Source: Belnapia mucosa (lineage in GTDB: Bacteria; Pseudomonadota; Alphaproteobacteria; Acetobacterales; Acetobacteraceae). Taken from it: 64,000 bases of DNA. Below the pieces are notes generated by a model that saw only the letters and a list, made by a program, of their open reading frames with translations, did no database searches and had not been told where the DNA came from. Of the stretch, positions 24,678 through 32,976 are shown piece by piece. The stretch is taken from contig NZ_JAEUXJ010000009.1 of the NCBI RefSeq assembly GCF_016775475.1, positions 1 to 64,000 on the forward strand, written 5' to 3'. Position 1 is the stretch's first letter. Every line of letters begins with the position of its first letter. The position numbers and the translations under genes were made by a program.

Positions 24678-26436
24678 GCCCCCTGACCGGAGCCGCCAGG
24701 GCCCGAAGCCAGACCATGCCTTCGGCCTCACGCTGCTGCTCGCCATCGCCCTGTCCGTCGCCGCGATCCTGCCGCGCTGGTCGGGCGGGGCCAGCATCTC
24801 CGGCGCTTGGTATGGTGGGCTGCTGGCGCTGGCAAGCCTCGCCCTGGCCGGCACCGCGCTGTTGCTGGCCCGCCGCGGCCGGGCCCTGGTGGCGGCCGAG
24901 GCGGAGATGGCGAAGCGCCTCTCGGAACTCGGCGCCCAGGTCGCCGCCGGCACCGCGGCGCTGGCCGAGAGCGAGGCGCGGCTGCGCCGGGCGCAGCGCA
25001 TCGGCCGCGTCGGCGGCTTCGAGATCGACCTGCGCTCGGGCGTCAACCGCCGCTCGCAGGAATACATGACCCTTCAAGGCATGCCCGGCGAAGCGCGGCT
25101 GGAACGCCATGCGGATTGGGTGGCGCGGCTGCACCCGGACGACCGGGACCGGGCCGAGCGGCGCTTCCTGGAGGCGGTCTCCGATACCTCCGGCATCACC
25201 GAATATGCCCAGGACTACCGGATCCTCGCCCCCGGCGGCGAGGTGCGCTGGATCGCCGCGCGGGCCGAGATCGAGCGCGACGCCGAGGGCCGGGCGCTCC
25301 GCATGGTCGGCGCCCATGTCGATGTGACGGAGCTGAAGCAGGCCGAGGCCAGCCAGCGCGCCAGCGAGGAGCGGCTGCGGCTGGCGCAGGAAGCCGCCGG
25401 CCTCGGCATCTGGGAACGCGACCTCCGCACCGGACAGGCCATCTGGTCGCCGGAGCAATTCGCCCTGATGGGCTTCGACCCCGCCGAGGGCCCGCCCGAC
25501 CGGGAGAGGCTGCAGGCCCGGATCTTGCCCGAGGATCGCAGCCGCATGGTGATCGAGCGGGTTCAGCACGAAGTCCCCGCGCCGCGCGACGATGGCAGCT
25601 TCCGCCACCAATTCCGCATCTGCCATGCGGGGGATGGCGATATCCGCTCGATCCTCGCCCTCGGCCGGGTGTTCCGCGACGCCTCGGGCCGGGCGGTGCG
25701 GGTCGTCGGCGTCAATCTCGACATCACCGACCGGGTGCGGGCGGAGGAACGCCAGGCCCTGCTAACGCGGGAGCTGGACCACCGCGCCAAGAATGCCCTG
25801 GCCGTGGTGCAGGCGGCGCTGCGCCTGACCTCGCGTGAGGACCCGGACAGCTTTGCCCGCGCCGTGCAGGGCCGCGTCGCCTCCTTGACCCGCGCCCACA
25901 CGCTGCTGGCCGAGGGCGGCTGGAGCGGCGCCGAGTTGCGCAGCCTGCTGCAAGGCGAGCTGGAACCCTTCCTCGGCGCCGCCGGGCAGATGCTGCTGGA
26001 GGGTCCGCCGGTGCGGCTGGCCGCCGTCGCCGCCCAGCCCATCGCCATGGCGGTGCATGAGCTGGCGACCAATGCGATGAAATACGGCGCCCTCTCGGCC
26101 GCCGGCGGCCAGGTGGCGGTGCATTGGCGGCTGGAGGGCGATCGGCTGCTGATCGACTGGAGCGAGAGCGGCGGGCCACCGGTCGCGGGCGCGCCGACGC
26201 GGCGCGGCTTCGGCGGCCGGGTGATCGAGGCGACGCTGCACGGCCAGCTCGGCGGCACGGTCGAACGCTCCTGGCGGCCAGGGGGCCTGCTCTGCCGCAT
26301 CGCCCTGCCGGCGGCGCGGGTGACCGCCCTGCTGCCGGGCGGGGCGGAGGCGCCGCCCGAGCTCTCCTTCGACGCGCCGGCTACTGATCCAAGGTCGGCA
26401 GGCGGAAGCGGTCGGCCGGATCGTCCCAGCCCTTGA
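24676..26436 (+). CDS. PAS-domain sensor histidine kinase, HWE/HisKA_2 type
   Basis: A 586-residue protein. Two predicted transmembrane helices lie in the first ~75 residues (FGLTLLLAIALSVAAILP; GLLALASLALAGTALLLA), followed by a short coiled region and two PAS/PAC repeats (LRRAQRIGRVGGFEIDLRSG; LRLAQEAAGLGIWERDLRTG; both with DxTE/ITDRxxAE PAC endings). The kinase core begins with H369 (ELDHRAKNALAVVQ) and has AVHELATNAMKYGALS near residue 461 and a late RRGFGGRVIEATL, typical of the HWE/HisKA_2 class. The ATG at 24676 shares the CATG with the divergent gene. The 3' end overlaps the convergent gene by 56 bases. Confidence 0.9.
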   Translation: MPPDRSRQGPKPDHAFGLTLLLAIALSVAAILPRWSGGASISGAWYGGLLALASLALAGTALLLARRGRALVAAEAEMAKRLSELGAQVAAGTAALAESEARLRRAQRIGRVGGFEIDLRSGVNRRSQEYMTLQGMPGEARLERHADWVARLHPDDRDRAERRFLEAVSDTSGITEYAQDYRILAPGGEVRWIAARAEIERDAEGRALRMVGAHVDVTELKQAEASQRASEERLRLAQEAAGLGIWERDLRTGQAIWSPEQFALMGFDPAEGPPDRERLQARILPEDRSRMVIERVQHEVPAPRDDGSFRHQFRICHAGDGDIRSILALGRVFRDASGRAVRVVGVNLDITDRVRAEERQALLTRELDHRAKNALAVVQAALRLTSREDPDSFARAVQGRVASLTRAHTLLAEGGWSGAELRSLLQGELEPFLGAAGQMLLEGPPVRLAAVAAQPIAMAVHELATNAMKYGALSAAGGQVAVHWRLEGDRLLIDWSESGGPPVAGAPTRRGFGGRVIEATLHGQLGGTVERSWRPGGLLCRIALPAARVTALLPGGAEAPPELSFDAPATDPRSAGGSGRPDRPSP

Positions 26437-27175
26437 AGCGCGGCGGCCGCTTCTCGGCGAAGGCGGCGCGGCTTTCCATCAGGTCGCTCTTCGCGCCGTG
26501 GTCGTGCAGCCGGGCCGCCAGGCGCGCCTCGGCCGGGCCGACCCGCGGGCGCATCTGACGCATCATATGGACGGTGTTGACCCGCGCCGCCGGCGGCAGG
26601 GTCAGCATATGCGCCGCCATTTCCAGCGCGGTCGGCAGCAGCGCCTCCGGCTCGGTCAGCCGGTTCAGGAAGCCGAGTTCGTGGAAGCGCTCCGCGGTGA
26701 AGCGGAAGCCGAGCGCCATCTCCAGCGCGACCGGATGCGGCAGGTTGGCGAGATGGCCGTGGTTATAGCCGCCGAGCAGCCAGCGCTTCGCCTCCGAGAC
26801 CTCGAACACCGCGCCGCGGACGGCGACGCGCAGGTCGGTCCGCTCCACCAGCATGAATCCGCCGCCCATGGCGAAGCCGTTGACCGCGGCGATGACCGGC
26901 TTCTCCAGCGCGCCGCTGGCGAAGGGGTCCTCCCGCTCCGGCTGGCGGCCGCCGGGGGCGCCGTCGGCGAGGGATTCCTTCATATCCTCCCCGGCGCAGA
27001 AGCCACGGCCGGTGCCGGTGAGGATGCCGATCTCGAGATCGGGGTCGGCGCGGAAATCCGACCAGATCTCGGCCAGGGCGCAGCGCATCTCGTGGTTCAG
27101 GGCATTCAGCCGTTCCGGCCGGTTCAGCCGGACGACCAGCACCTGCCCATGCCGTTCGGTCTCGACGACTGCCAT
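26381..27175 (-). CDS. enoyl-CoA hydratase/isomerase family protein
   Basis: A 264-residue crotonase-fold protein: VVRLNRPERLNALNHEMRCA, ILTGTGRGFCAGEDMKESLA, then KPVIAAVNGFAMGGGFMLVE (oxyanion-hole region) and DLRVAVRGAVFEVSEAKRWL. The usual catalytic glutamate positions are not all obvious, so hydratase, isomerase or dehalogenase-like activity cannot be separated. GGGAGG precedes the ATG. It converges on and overlaps the 3' end of the histidine kinase gene. Confidence 0.85.
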   Translation of the reverse strand: MAVVETERHGQVLVVRLNRPERLNALNHEMRCALAEIWSDFRADPDLEIGILTGTGRGFCAGEDMKESLADGAPGGRQPEREDPFASGALEKPVIAAVNGFAMGGGFMLVERTDLRVAVRGAVFEVSEAKRWLLGGYNHGHLANLPHPVALEMALGFRFTAERFHELGFLNRLTEPEALLPTALEMAAHMLTLPPAARVNTVHMMRQMRPRVGPAEARLAARLHDHGAKSDLMESRAAFAEKRPPRFKGWDDPADRFRLPTLDQ

Positions 27176-27276
27176 GCTGAGGCCTCCCTTGTCCCGGGCA
27201 GTCTGCGGGTGGGCGGGGGCGGAGGCAACCCGGCTGTTATTCCACCCTGGGGCGAGTTTCCTGTATCTGTCTCCCT

Positions 27277-29271
27277 ATGGCCCAGTTCGTCGTCGCCCCC
27301 GATCCCACCTATGCCGAGAACATCCCCGGCTTCATGCGGACGGATGAATTCGCCGCCCTGCATGTCCTCACCGCGACGGCGACGCAGTATGTCGCAACCA
27401 ATCTGGTCCCGAATCCCTATGCCGGCAGCGGCGGACCGGCGCAGGTCGAGGTCTCGCTCCAGTTCAAGGGCATCGGCATGACCTTCGATGGTGCCGTGCC
27501 CACGGGCGGCATCATCACCGAGATCCTGCGGCTGCAGACCGGCACCGATGTGCCCTTCCTCTTCATCGACGGCATCAGCGTCTCCGGTTATGCGCTCGGC
27601 CAGTTCATCCGCAACCATGACGAGGCCGGCGCCGCCGCGCTGATCCTCGCCGGCAGCGACACCATTACCGCCTCCTTCCACGACGATCTCGTCAACGGCT
27701 ATGCCGGCGACGACACCATCCGGGCACGCGAGGGGAATGACGTCGTCCTCGGCGGCGAGGGGCATGACCGGATCGAGGCCGGCACCGGCAACGACCAGGT
27801 CTATGCCCAGGGCGGCAACGATACCCTGTTCGGCGAGGCCGGGCGTGACACGCTCGACGGCGCCGAGGGCAATGATATCGCCTATGGCGGCGTCGAGAAT
27901 GACAGCCTGCTGGGCGGCATCGGCGACGATACCCTCTATGGCGAAGCCGGGCAGGACACGCTGCATGGCGAGGTGGGCCATGACAGCCTGTTCGGCGGCA
28001 CCGAGGCGGATTCCCTCGATGGCGGCGAGGGCAACGACTCCGTCGCGGGCGATGCCGGCAACGACACCCTGCTCGGCGGCGCCGGGCAGGATACCCTCTA
28101 TGGCGATATCGAGGCTGATAGCCTGGATGGCGGCGGCGATGCCGATACGCTCTATGGCGGCGGCGGCGATGACGTGCTGGTGGATATCCAGGGCAGCAAC
28201 CTGCTCGATGGCGGCGACGGGCAGGACAGCCTCTCGGCCGGCGCGGGCGAGGATACGCTGCAAGGCGGTGCCAACCCCGATCGCATGGCCGGCGGCGACG
28301 GCAATGACGTGTATTACGCCGATGACGCCGCCGACATCATCCTCGAGACGCCGGGCGGTGGCGTGGATGAGGTCCGCATCTCGGCCAGCTACACCCTGCC
28401 CGCCCATGTCGAGATCCTCACCCTGCTGCCGGCCACCGGGAACAGCGTCGGCATCGGCAATGCGCTCGCCAATCTCATCACCGGCAATGAGGGCGAGAAC
28501 CTCCTGATCGGCCTGGCGGGCGACGACACCATCCGCGGCGGCGATGGCAATGATGCCCTCCAGGGCGGCGAAGGCGATGACAGCCTCGCGGGCGGCGAGG
28601 GCCAGGATACGCTGGAGGGCGGCGCCGGCCGCGACCGCCTGGCGGGCGAGGCAGGGCAGGACAGCCTGGTCGGCGGTGGCGGCGGCGATCTGCTGCAAGG
28701 CGGTGCCGGGCATGACACGATCGACAGCGGCAGCGCGGCGGGCGAGGCCGGCGTGATGGTCGGCGGCGCGGGCGACGACACCTATCTGGTGCGCAGCACC
28801 GCGGACCGGGTGCTGGAGGCGCCGGGCGCCGGATGGGACGCCCTCCTCATCGATATCGCCGGCGGCGGCTTCGCCCTGCCCGAGAATATCGAGGTGATGG
28901 TGCTGCTCGGCGCCACCATCTTCGCCCGCGGCAATGCTGCGGCGAATCTGCTGGTCGGCAGCGATGGCGCGAATTGGCTGCTGGGCGGCGCCGGGGCGGA
29001 TACGCTCGATGGCAAAGGCGGCAACGACATCCTGTTCGGCGAGGCCGGGGCGGATGTCTTCGAATTCGCGGCCGGCTGCGGCGCCGATCTCGTCGGCGAC
29101 TTCGCCAAGGGCAGCGACCGCATCCAGCTGGTGGGCGTCTCCGACCTCGCCAAGGTCACCTTCACCGATGGCGCCGGTGGCGTGACGCTGCACCTCTCGG
29201 CCAGCGACACGGTGCTGCTGCGCGGCATTGCCGCGGCGGATCTCTCCACCGCGGACTTCATCCTCGGCTAG
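27277..29271 (+). CDS. RTX-type calcium-binding repeat protein, probable type I secretion substrate
   Basis: A 664-residue acidic protein. The first ~125 residues are a unique domain (FVVAPDPTYAENIPGFMRTD; ATQYVATNLVPNPYAGSGG). From about residue 130 there are long runs of the nonapeptide GGxGxDxLx (for example YAGDDTIRAREGNDVVLGG), interrupted by two non-repeat spacers around residues 350-400 and 500-560 (both containing PAHVEILTLL/PENIEVMVLL-like segments). The C-terminus (GKGGNDILFGEAGADVFEFA, then GDFAKGSDRIQL) is the usual RTX secretion end. Such proteins fold on binding Ca2+ outside the cell. No protease, lipase or adhesin motif is visible, and no T1SS genes are nearby. Confidence 0.9.
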   Translation: MAQFVVAPDPTYAENIPGFMRTDEFAALHVLTATATQYVATNLVPNPYAGSGGPAQVEVSLQFKGIGMTFDGAVPTGGIITEILRLQTGTDVPFLFIDGISVSGYALGQFIRNHDEAGAAALILAGSDTITASFHDDLVNGYAGDDTIRAREGNDVVLGGEGHDRIEAGTGNDQVYAQGGNDTLFGEAGRDTLDGAEGNDIAYGGVENDSLLGGIGDDTLYGEAGQDTLHGEVGHDSLFGGTEADSLDGGEGNDSVAGDAGNDTLLGGAGQDTLYGDIEADSLDGGGDADTLYGGGGDDVLVDIQGSNLLDGGDGQDSLSAGAGEDTLQGGANPDRMAGGDGNDVYYADDAADIILETPGGGVDEVRISASYTLPAHVEILTLLPATGNSVGIGNALANLITGNEGENLLIGLAGDDTIRGGDGNDALQGGEGDDSLAGGEGQDTLEGGAGRDRLAGEAGQDSLVGGGGGDLLQGGAGHDTIDSGSAAGEAGVMVGGAGDDTYLVRSTADRVLEAPGAGWDALLIDIAGGGFALPENIEVMVLLGATIFARGNAAANLLVGSDGANWLLGGAGADTLDGKGGNDILFGEAGADVFEFAAGCGADLVGDFAKGSDRIQLVGVSDLAKVTFTDGAGGVTLHLSASDTVLLRGIAAADLSTADFILG

Positions 29272-29304
29272 GCGACCTGATCAGGCGACCTGATCAGGCG
29301 ACCT
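29271..29304. repeat. 13-bp tandem repeat
   Basis: The unit GGCGACCTGATCA occurs twice in full (29271-29283, 29284-29296) and once in part (29297-29304). It spans the space between the RTX stop codon and the GST stop codon; the GST gene's own stop (TGA at 29294-29296, minus strand) is inside the second unit. Probably a local slippage duplication at the 3' end of the GST gene, where each unit would supply a further stop codon. Confidence 0.7.
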
Positions 29305-29974
29305 TCTGGGCGAGGTGCGGGAACATCGCGAGCTTCGCCGCCTCGTCCATATCCGCCTTGAAGGCGTGCCGGTCCTTCAGCGCCAGGGCGCGGGCGGCGG
29401 CGGGGCGGTCGTTGATCTCCTCCAGATGCCGCTTCACGTTCGGCAGGCCAGCGAAGCCGTCCTCGCCCAGCACGAAGGGCACCAGCCGCGACCAGCCCCA
29501 GACGGCCATGTCGACGATGCCGTAGGTCTCGCCCAGCATGAAGCGGCGCTCGGCCAGCCTTGCGTCGAGGATGCCCCAATGCCGCTTCGCCTCGAAGACA
29601 TAGCGGCTGACCGCATACTCCTTCGGCTCCGGCGCGAAGCGGGTGAAATGCACGGCCTGGCCGGAATAGGGGCCGATGCCGCTGGCGACGAACATCAGCC
29701 AGGACAGCATCGAACCACGCTCATGGGCCGGCGGCAGGAACTGGCCGGTCTTCTCCGCGAGGTAGAGCAGGATCGCATTGCTGTCGAACACCACCTGGTC
29801 GCCATCGACGATGGCCGGCACCTTGGCATTCGGATTGATCTTCAGGAATTCTGGGCTGTGCTGCTCGCCCTTGCGGGTATCGACCGGCACCGGCTCGTAT
29901 TCGAGCCCCATCTCCTCAAGGCAGAGCGCGACCTTGGTCGGGTTCGGGGCGAGGTTGTAGTAGAAGCGGATCAT
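29294..29974 (-). CDS. glutathione S-transferase family protein
   Basis: A 226-residue GST: thioredoxin-like N-terminal domain (IRFYYNLAPNPTKVALCLEE; NPNAKVPAIVDGDQVVFDSN with the cis-proline VPAIVD and the SNAILLYLAE glutathione-binding stretch) and an alpha-helical C-terminal domain. N-terminal NLAPNPTKV suggests a Ser/Asn-type active site. The ribosome binding site (GGAGGAT) is buried in a strong hairpin directly upstream of the ATG. The gene follows hup on the same strand. Confidence 0.9.
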   Translation of the reverse strand: MIRFYYNLAPNPTKVALCLEEMGLEYEPVPVDTRKGEQHSPEFLKINPNAKVPAIVDGDQVVFDSNAILLYLAEKTGQFLPPAHERGSMLSWLMFVASGIGPYSGQAVHFTRFAPEPKEYAVSRYVFEAKRHWGILDARLAERRFMLGETYGIVDMAVWGWSRLVPFVLGEDGFAGLPNVKRHLEEINDRPAAARALALKDRHAFKADMDEAAKLAMFPHLAQKVA

Positions 29975-30011
29975 GGCCTTATCCTCCCACGCGTGGTGGA
30001 AGGATAAGGCC
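29975..30011 (-). promoter_or_regulatory. hairpin covering the GST ribosome binding site
   Basis: GGCCTTATCCTCCCA (29975-29989) faces TGGAAGGATAAGGCC (29997-30011): 14 of 15 positions pair across a 7-base loop. On the minus strand the second arm reads GGGAGGATAAGGCC and ends directly at the GST ATG, so the Shine-Dalgarno sits inside the stem. This could dampen translation or respond to a factor or temperature, or act as an intergenic attenuator after hup. The pairing is seen; the regulatory role is inference. Confidence 0.6.
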
Positions 30012-30014
30012 TGT

Positions 30015-30036
30015 CCCCTTGCACGGAGGCAAGGGG
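30015..30036 (-). terminator. hairpin after hup
   Basis: CCCCTTGC (30015-30022) pairs perfectly with GCAAGGGG (30029-30036) over a 6-base loop, just after the hup stop codon. No T-run follows, so it is a weak candidate for a terminator, or an mRNA 3'-end stabiliser. It is followed immediately by the second hairpin at 29975-30011. Confidence 0.45.
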
Positions 30037-30043
30037 GCGATGC

Positions 30044-30355
30044 TCAGGCCTTGGCGGCCTTGCGCTTCGCCTTCTTCATGCCGGCCAGCGCCGCATCCTT
30101 CAGGGACGGGCTGGCCTTGAAGCGGACGGTCGCACCCGCCTTCACCGCCACCTTCTCACCGGTGCGGGGGTTCAGCGCGGTGCGCTTCGCCGTCTCGCGC
30201 ACGATGAAGGCGCCGAAATCGGGGATGGTAAAGCGGCCGGTCTCGACGATCTGCTGCTTGATGGCGGCGATGATGTCGCTCGCCAGCGCATTCGCGGCCA
30301 GGGTCGGCATCTCGGCGGACTTCACGATCACATCGGTCAGGAACTTCTTCGACAC
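30044..30355 (-). CDS. HU family DNA-binding protein
   Basis: A 103-residue nucleoid protein beginning SKKFLTDVIVKSAEMPTLAA. The DNA-binding arm region is recognisable: RFTIPDFGAFIVRETAKRTA, then NPRTGEKVAVKAGATVRFKA with the R-x-N-P-x-T-G motif. It ends in a short K/A-rich tail (AGMKKAKRKAAKA), as in some alphaproteobacterial HU variants. The start is GTG 30355 with AAAGGAG at ideal spacing. A promoter is visible directly upstream. Confidence 0.92.
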   Translation of the reverse strand: MSKKFLTDVIVKSAEMPTLAANALASDIIAAIKQQIVETGRFTIPDFGAFIVRETAKRTALNPRTGEKVAVKAGATVRFKASPSLKDAALAGMKKAKRKAAKA

Positions 30356-30381
30356 GCAGGATCTCCTTTCGATTCGCCGGG

Positions 30382-30409
30382 AAATAGCGCGAACCGAGCG
30401 ATTTGTCAG
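30382..30409 (-). promoter_or_regulatory. putative sigma70-type promoter of hup
   Basis: On the minus strand CTGACA (30404-30409) is followed after 16 bases by CTATTT (30382-30387), about 26 bases upstream of the GTG start region. It sits in the 68-base gap between the ketopantoate reductase-like gene and hup, which is AT-richer than its surroundings. Pattern match only. Confidence 0.4.
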
Positions 30410-30423
30410 TCCTATACTGCAAT

Positions 30424-31347
30424 TTAGTCGGGCGACCCTGTTACATAAGGCTTCAGCGCGGCATGGATCAGCGCATGGACCGGGGTCGGCACCCCAAGCT
30501 CGCGCCCCAGCGCCACCACCTTGCCGGACAACCAGGGCAGTTCGATCCGGTTGCCCCGGATCAGGTCATGGGCCATGGAAGCCATCATGTCGGCCGGCGC
30601 ATTGCGGTTATGGGCGGCCATCCGCGCCTCGACATCCGCCGGCAGGGCCACGCCGCGCGCGCGGGCGACGGCGATCACCTCCGCATAGGCTTCCCCGAAG
30701 AAGGGGGCGATGTCCGGGTCGTCCCGCAGCCGCCCGATCGGCTGGCGGGTCAGCGCCGTCAGGCCGGAATTCGTGGCCAGCATGATGAACTTCAGCCAGA
30801 GCTCGGTCTGGATGGCGGGGCTCAGCACCGCGTCGAACCCGGCTTTCTGGCAGAGCGCGAGGAAGGCCTCCGCCCGCTTGCTGCTGCGCCCGTCGAGCTC
30901 GCCGAAGATCATCCGCATGAAGCTGCCGGTCTGGCGGATCAGCCCCGGCTCGGCGATGGTGGCGCTGATCTGGGCGACGCCGCCCATCACCGCCGCCTCG
31001 CCGAGGATCGGGATCAGCCTTTCGCTGGAATCGATCCCGTTCTGCAGCGGCAGCACCCCGGTCTCCGCCCCGATCAGCGGCCGGATGCGCTCCCCCGCCT
31101 GCTCGACATCCCAGAGCTTCACGCAGAACAGCACGAGATCGACCGGGCCGATCTCCGCCGGGTCGTCGGTCGCCTGGGTCGGCATCAGATGGCTGGCGCC
31201 GCGGCCGCCCTCGATCCTGAGCCCCTTCTCCCGCATCGCCGCCAGATGCGCGCCACGGGCGAGGAAGGTGACATCCGCCCCGGCCTTGGCAAGCGCCAGG
31301 CCGAAGCCGCCGCCGACGCCGCCGGCCCCGATCACTGCAATCCGCAT
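30424..31347 (-). CDS. 2-dehydropantoate 2-reductase family protein
   Basis: A 307-residue NADP-binding oxidoreductase. N-terminal Rossmann motif MRIAVIGAGGVGGGFGLALA; LVLFCVKLWD; LPLQNGIDSSE; then the helical C-terminal domain with the conserved K/N/E region (ELWLKFIMLATNSGLTALTR; NRIELPWLSGKVVALG). PanE reduces ketopantoate to pantoate for CoA synthesis. A second paralogue lies at 37399-38463, so at least one may act on another substrate. The start is ATG 31347, where the Rossmann strand begins. Confidence 0.87.
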   Translation of the reverse strand: MRIAVIGAGGVGGGFGLALAKAGADVTFLARGAHLAAMREKGLRIEGGRGASHLMPTQATDDPAEIGPVDLVLFCVKLWDVEQAGERIRPLIGAETGVLPLQNGIDSSERLIPILGEAAVMGGVAQISATIAEPGLIRQTGSFMRMIFGELDGRSSKRAEAFLALCQKAGFDAVLSPAIQTELWLKFIMLATNSGLTALTRQPIGRLRDDPDIAPFFGEAYAEVIAVARARGVALPADVEARMAAHNRNAPADMMASMAHDLIRGNRIELPWLSGKVVALGRELGVPTPVHALIHAALKPYVTGSPD

Positions 31348-31461
31348 CACTGCTCCTGTCCGCCCGCTGCCGCCGATCATCGGGGGATTCGGCGGCGCCG
31401 TCCAACCTTGCGGCGGGGGCCGGGCTCTGGGATTGTTCGCCGGCGCAGCGAAGGAAACGCC

Positions 31462-32058
31462 ATGAAACTCGCCTTCTCCCCGGCCAGCCCCTATGTCCGC
31501 AAGGTCACGGCCTGCGCCATCGCCCGCGGCCTGGATGCGCAGGTCGAGCGCTGGAAGGTCTCGACCACCGACCCCGCGCTGGTGCCGGTGAACCCGCTCT
31601 CCAAGGTGCCCTCGCTGCTGACCGATGACGGCATGGCGCTCTACGACAGCCCGGTGATCTGCGAATATATCGACAGCATCGGCGATGCGCCAAAGCTCTT
31701 CCCCGCCCCCGGCCCGGCGCGCTGGAATGCGCTGCGGCAGCAGGCGCTGGCCGATGGCATCCTGGATGCCACCCAGCCGCGCCGGCGCGAGGTGGCGCTG
31801 CCGCAGGATGACGGGCGCCGCGAATACATCGCCCAGCAGCAGGGCAAGGTCACCCGCGCCCTCGATGCGCTGGAGGCGGAGGCGGCGACGCTCGGCGCGC
31901 TCACCACCATCGGCGAGATCTCAATCGCCTGCGCCCTCGGCTATCTCGATTTCCGCTACCCGCACGAGCCCTGGCGGCCCGGCCACCCGCAGCTCACGGC
32001 CTGGTACGAGAAGGTCCTCGCCCTGCCGCCGCTGGCCCAGACCATGCCGGTCGGCTGA
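31462..32058 (+). CDS. glutathione S-transferase family protein
   Basis: A 198-residue GST: MKLAFSPASPYVRKVTACAI with a serine/tyrosine-type SPASPYVRK start, NPLSKVPSLLTDDGMALYDS (cis-Pro and Asp-Ser glutathione contact), and a short helical C-terminal domain ending in KVLALPPLAQTMPVG. AAGGAAA precedes ATG 31462. It opens a tight run of four genes with the EVE, GFA and Rieske genes (gaps of 8, 4 and -4 bases). Confidence 0.88.
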   Translation: MKLAFSPASPYVRKVTACAIARGLDAQVERWKVSTTDPALVPVNPLSKVPSLLTDDGMALYDSPVICEYIDSIGDAPKLFPAPGPARWNALRQQALADGILDATQPRRREVALPQDDGRREYIAQQQGKVTRALDALEAEAATLGALTTIGEISIACALGYLDFRYPHEPWRPGHPQLTAWYEKVLALPPLAQTMPVG

Positions 32059-32066
32059 GGCGGCGC

Positions 32067-32483
32067 ATGGCCCGTTGGCTGGTGAAGAGCGAGCCGGACG
32101 CCTTTTCCTGGGACCAGCAGGTGGCGAACGGGGTCGAGCCCTGGACCGGCGTGCGCAATGCGCTCGCCGCCAACAACCTGCGTGCCATGAAGCTCGGCGA
32201 CCGCGCCTTCTTCTACCACTCCAATATCGGCAAGGAGATCGTGGGCATCGTCGAGGTAGTCCGGGAGGCCTATCCCGACCCGACCGACGAGACCGGCCGC
32301 TGGGTCTGCGTGGACATGAGGGCGGTGCGGCCGGTGCCGAAGCCGGTCACGCTCGCCGCCATCAAGGCGGCGCCCGATCTGGCCGATCTCGCCCTGGTCC
32401 GGCAGTCGCGCCTTTCCGTGATGCCCATCTCCGACCCGCATTGGGCCATCCTCTGCCGCATGGGTGATCTGGCCGGGGAGTGA
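32067..32483 (+). CDS. EVE domain-containing protein
   Basis: A 138-residue single EVE (PUA-like) domain: MARWLVKSEPDAFSWDQQ, WTGVRNALAANNLRAMKLGD, AFFYHSNIGKEIVGIVEVV, and the ending VRQSRLSVMPISDPHWAIL. EVE domains bind modified bases in DNA or RNA. In bacteria, stand-alone EVE proteins are often conserved housekeeping genes; fused forms occur in restriction systems. The role here is not defined. It lies 8 bases after the GST gene. Confidence 0.9.
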   Translation: MARWLVKSEPDAFSWDQQVANGVEPWTGVRNALAANNLRAMKLGDRAFFYHSNIGKEIVGIVEVVREAYPDPTDETGRWVCVDMRAVRPVPKPVTLAAIKAAPDLADLALVRQSRLSVMPISDPHWAILCRMGDLAGE

Positions 32484-32487
32484 GGCG

Positions 32488-32976
32488 ATGCAGCTCGAAG
32501 GGTCCTGCCAATGCGGTGCGGTGAAATTTCGGGTGGAAAGCCCGCACCCCTATCCGTACCAGCGCTGCTACTGCTCCATCTGCCGCAAGACCCAGGGCGG
32601 GGGCGGCTATGCCATCAATCTCGGCGCCGACAACGCCTCCCTCCATGTCACCGGGCGGCAGCACATCACCGTCTACCATGCCCGGCTGAAGGACCCAGGC
32701 GATGCCCGGGCGCATCGCAGCCCCGCCGAGCGGCATTTCTGCGGGACCTGCGGCAGCGCCCTCTGGCTGTATGACGCGCGCTGGCCGGAGCTGATCCATC
32801 CCTTCGCCTCGGCCATCGACACGCCGCTGCCCGAGCCGCCGGAGACGACGCATATCATGCTGGAATTCCGGGCGCCCTGGGTGGCGGTGGAGGCCGGGCC
32901 GCGCGACCGCCGGCATGACCGCTACCCGGAGGAGAGCATCGCCGAATGGCATGAACGGCTGGGCCTCACCGGATGA
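32488..32976 (+). CDS. GFA family (CENP-V/formaldehyde-activating-like) zinc protein
   Basis: A 162-residue protein with the GFA zinc ligands: SCQCGAVKFRVE, YCSICRKTQGGGGYAIN, and HFCGTCGSALWLYD. The C-x-C...C-x2-C...C-x2-C pattern is complete. The family is named for glutathione-dependent formaldehyde-activating enzyme, though true activity is doubtful for most members. The start is ATG 32488, giving MQLEGSCQCG. The stop overlaps the Rieske gene start (ATGA). Confidence 0.88.
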   Translation: MQLEGSCQCGAVKFRVESPHPYPYQRCYCSICRKTQGGGGYAINLGADNASLHVTGRQHITVYHARLKDPGDARAHRSPAERHFCGTCGSALWLYDARWPELIHPFASAIDTPLPEPPETTHIMLEFRAPWVAVEAGPRDRRHDRYPEESIAEWHERLGLTG

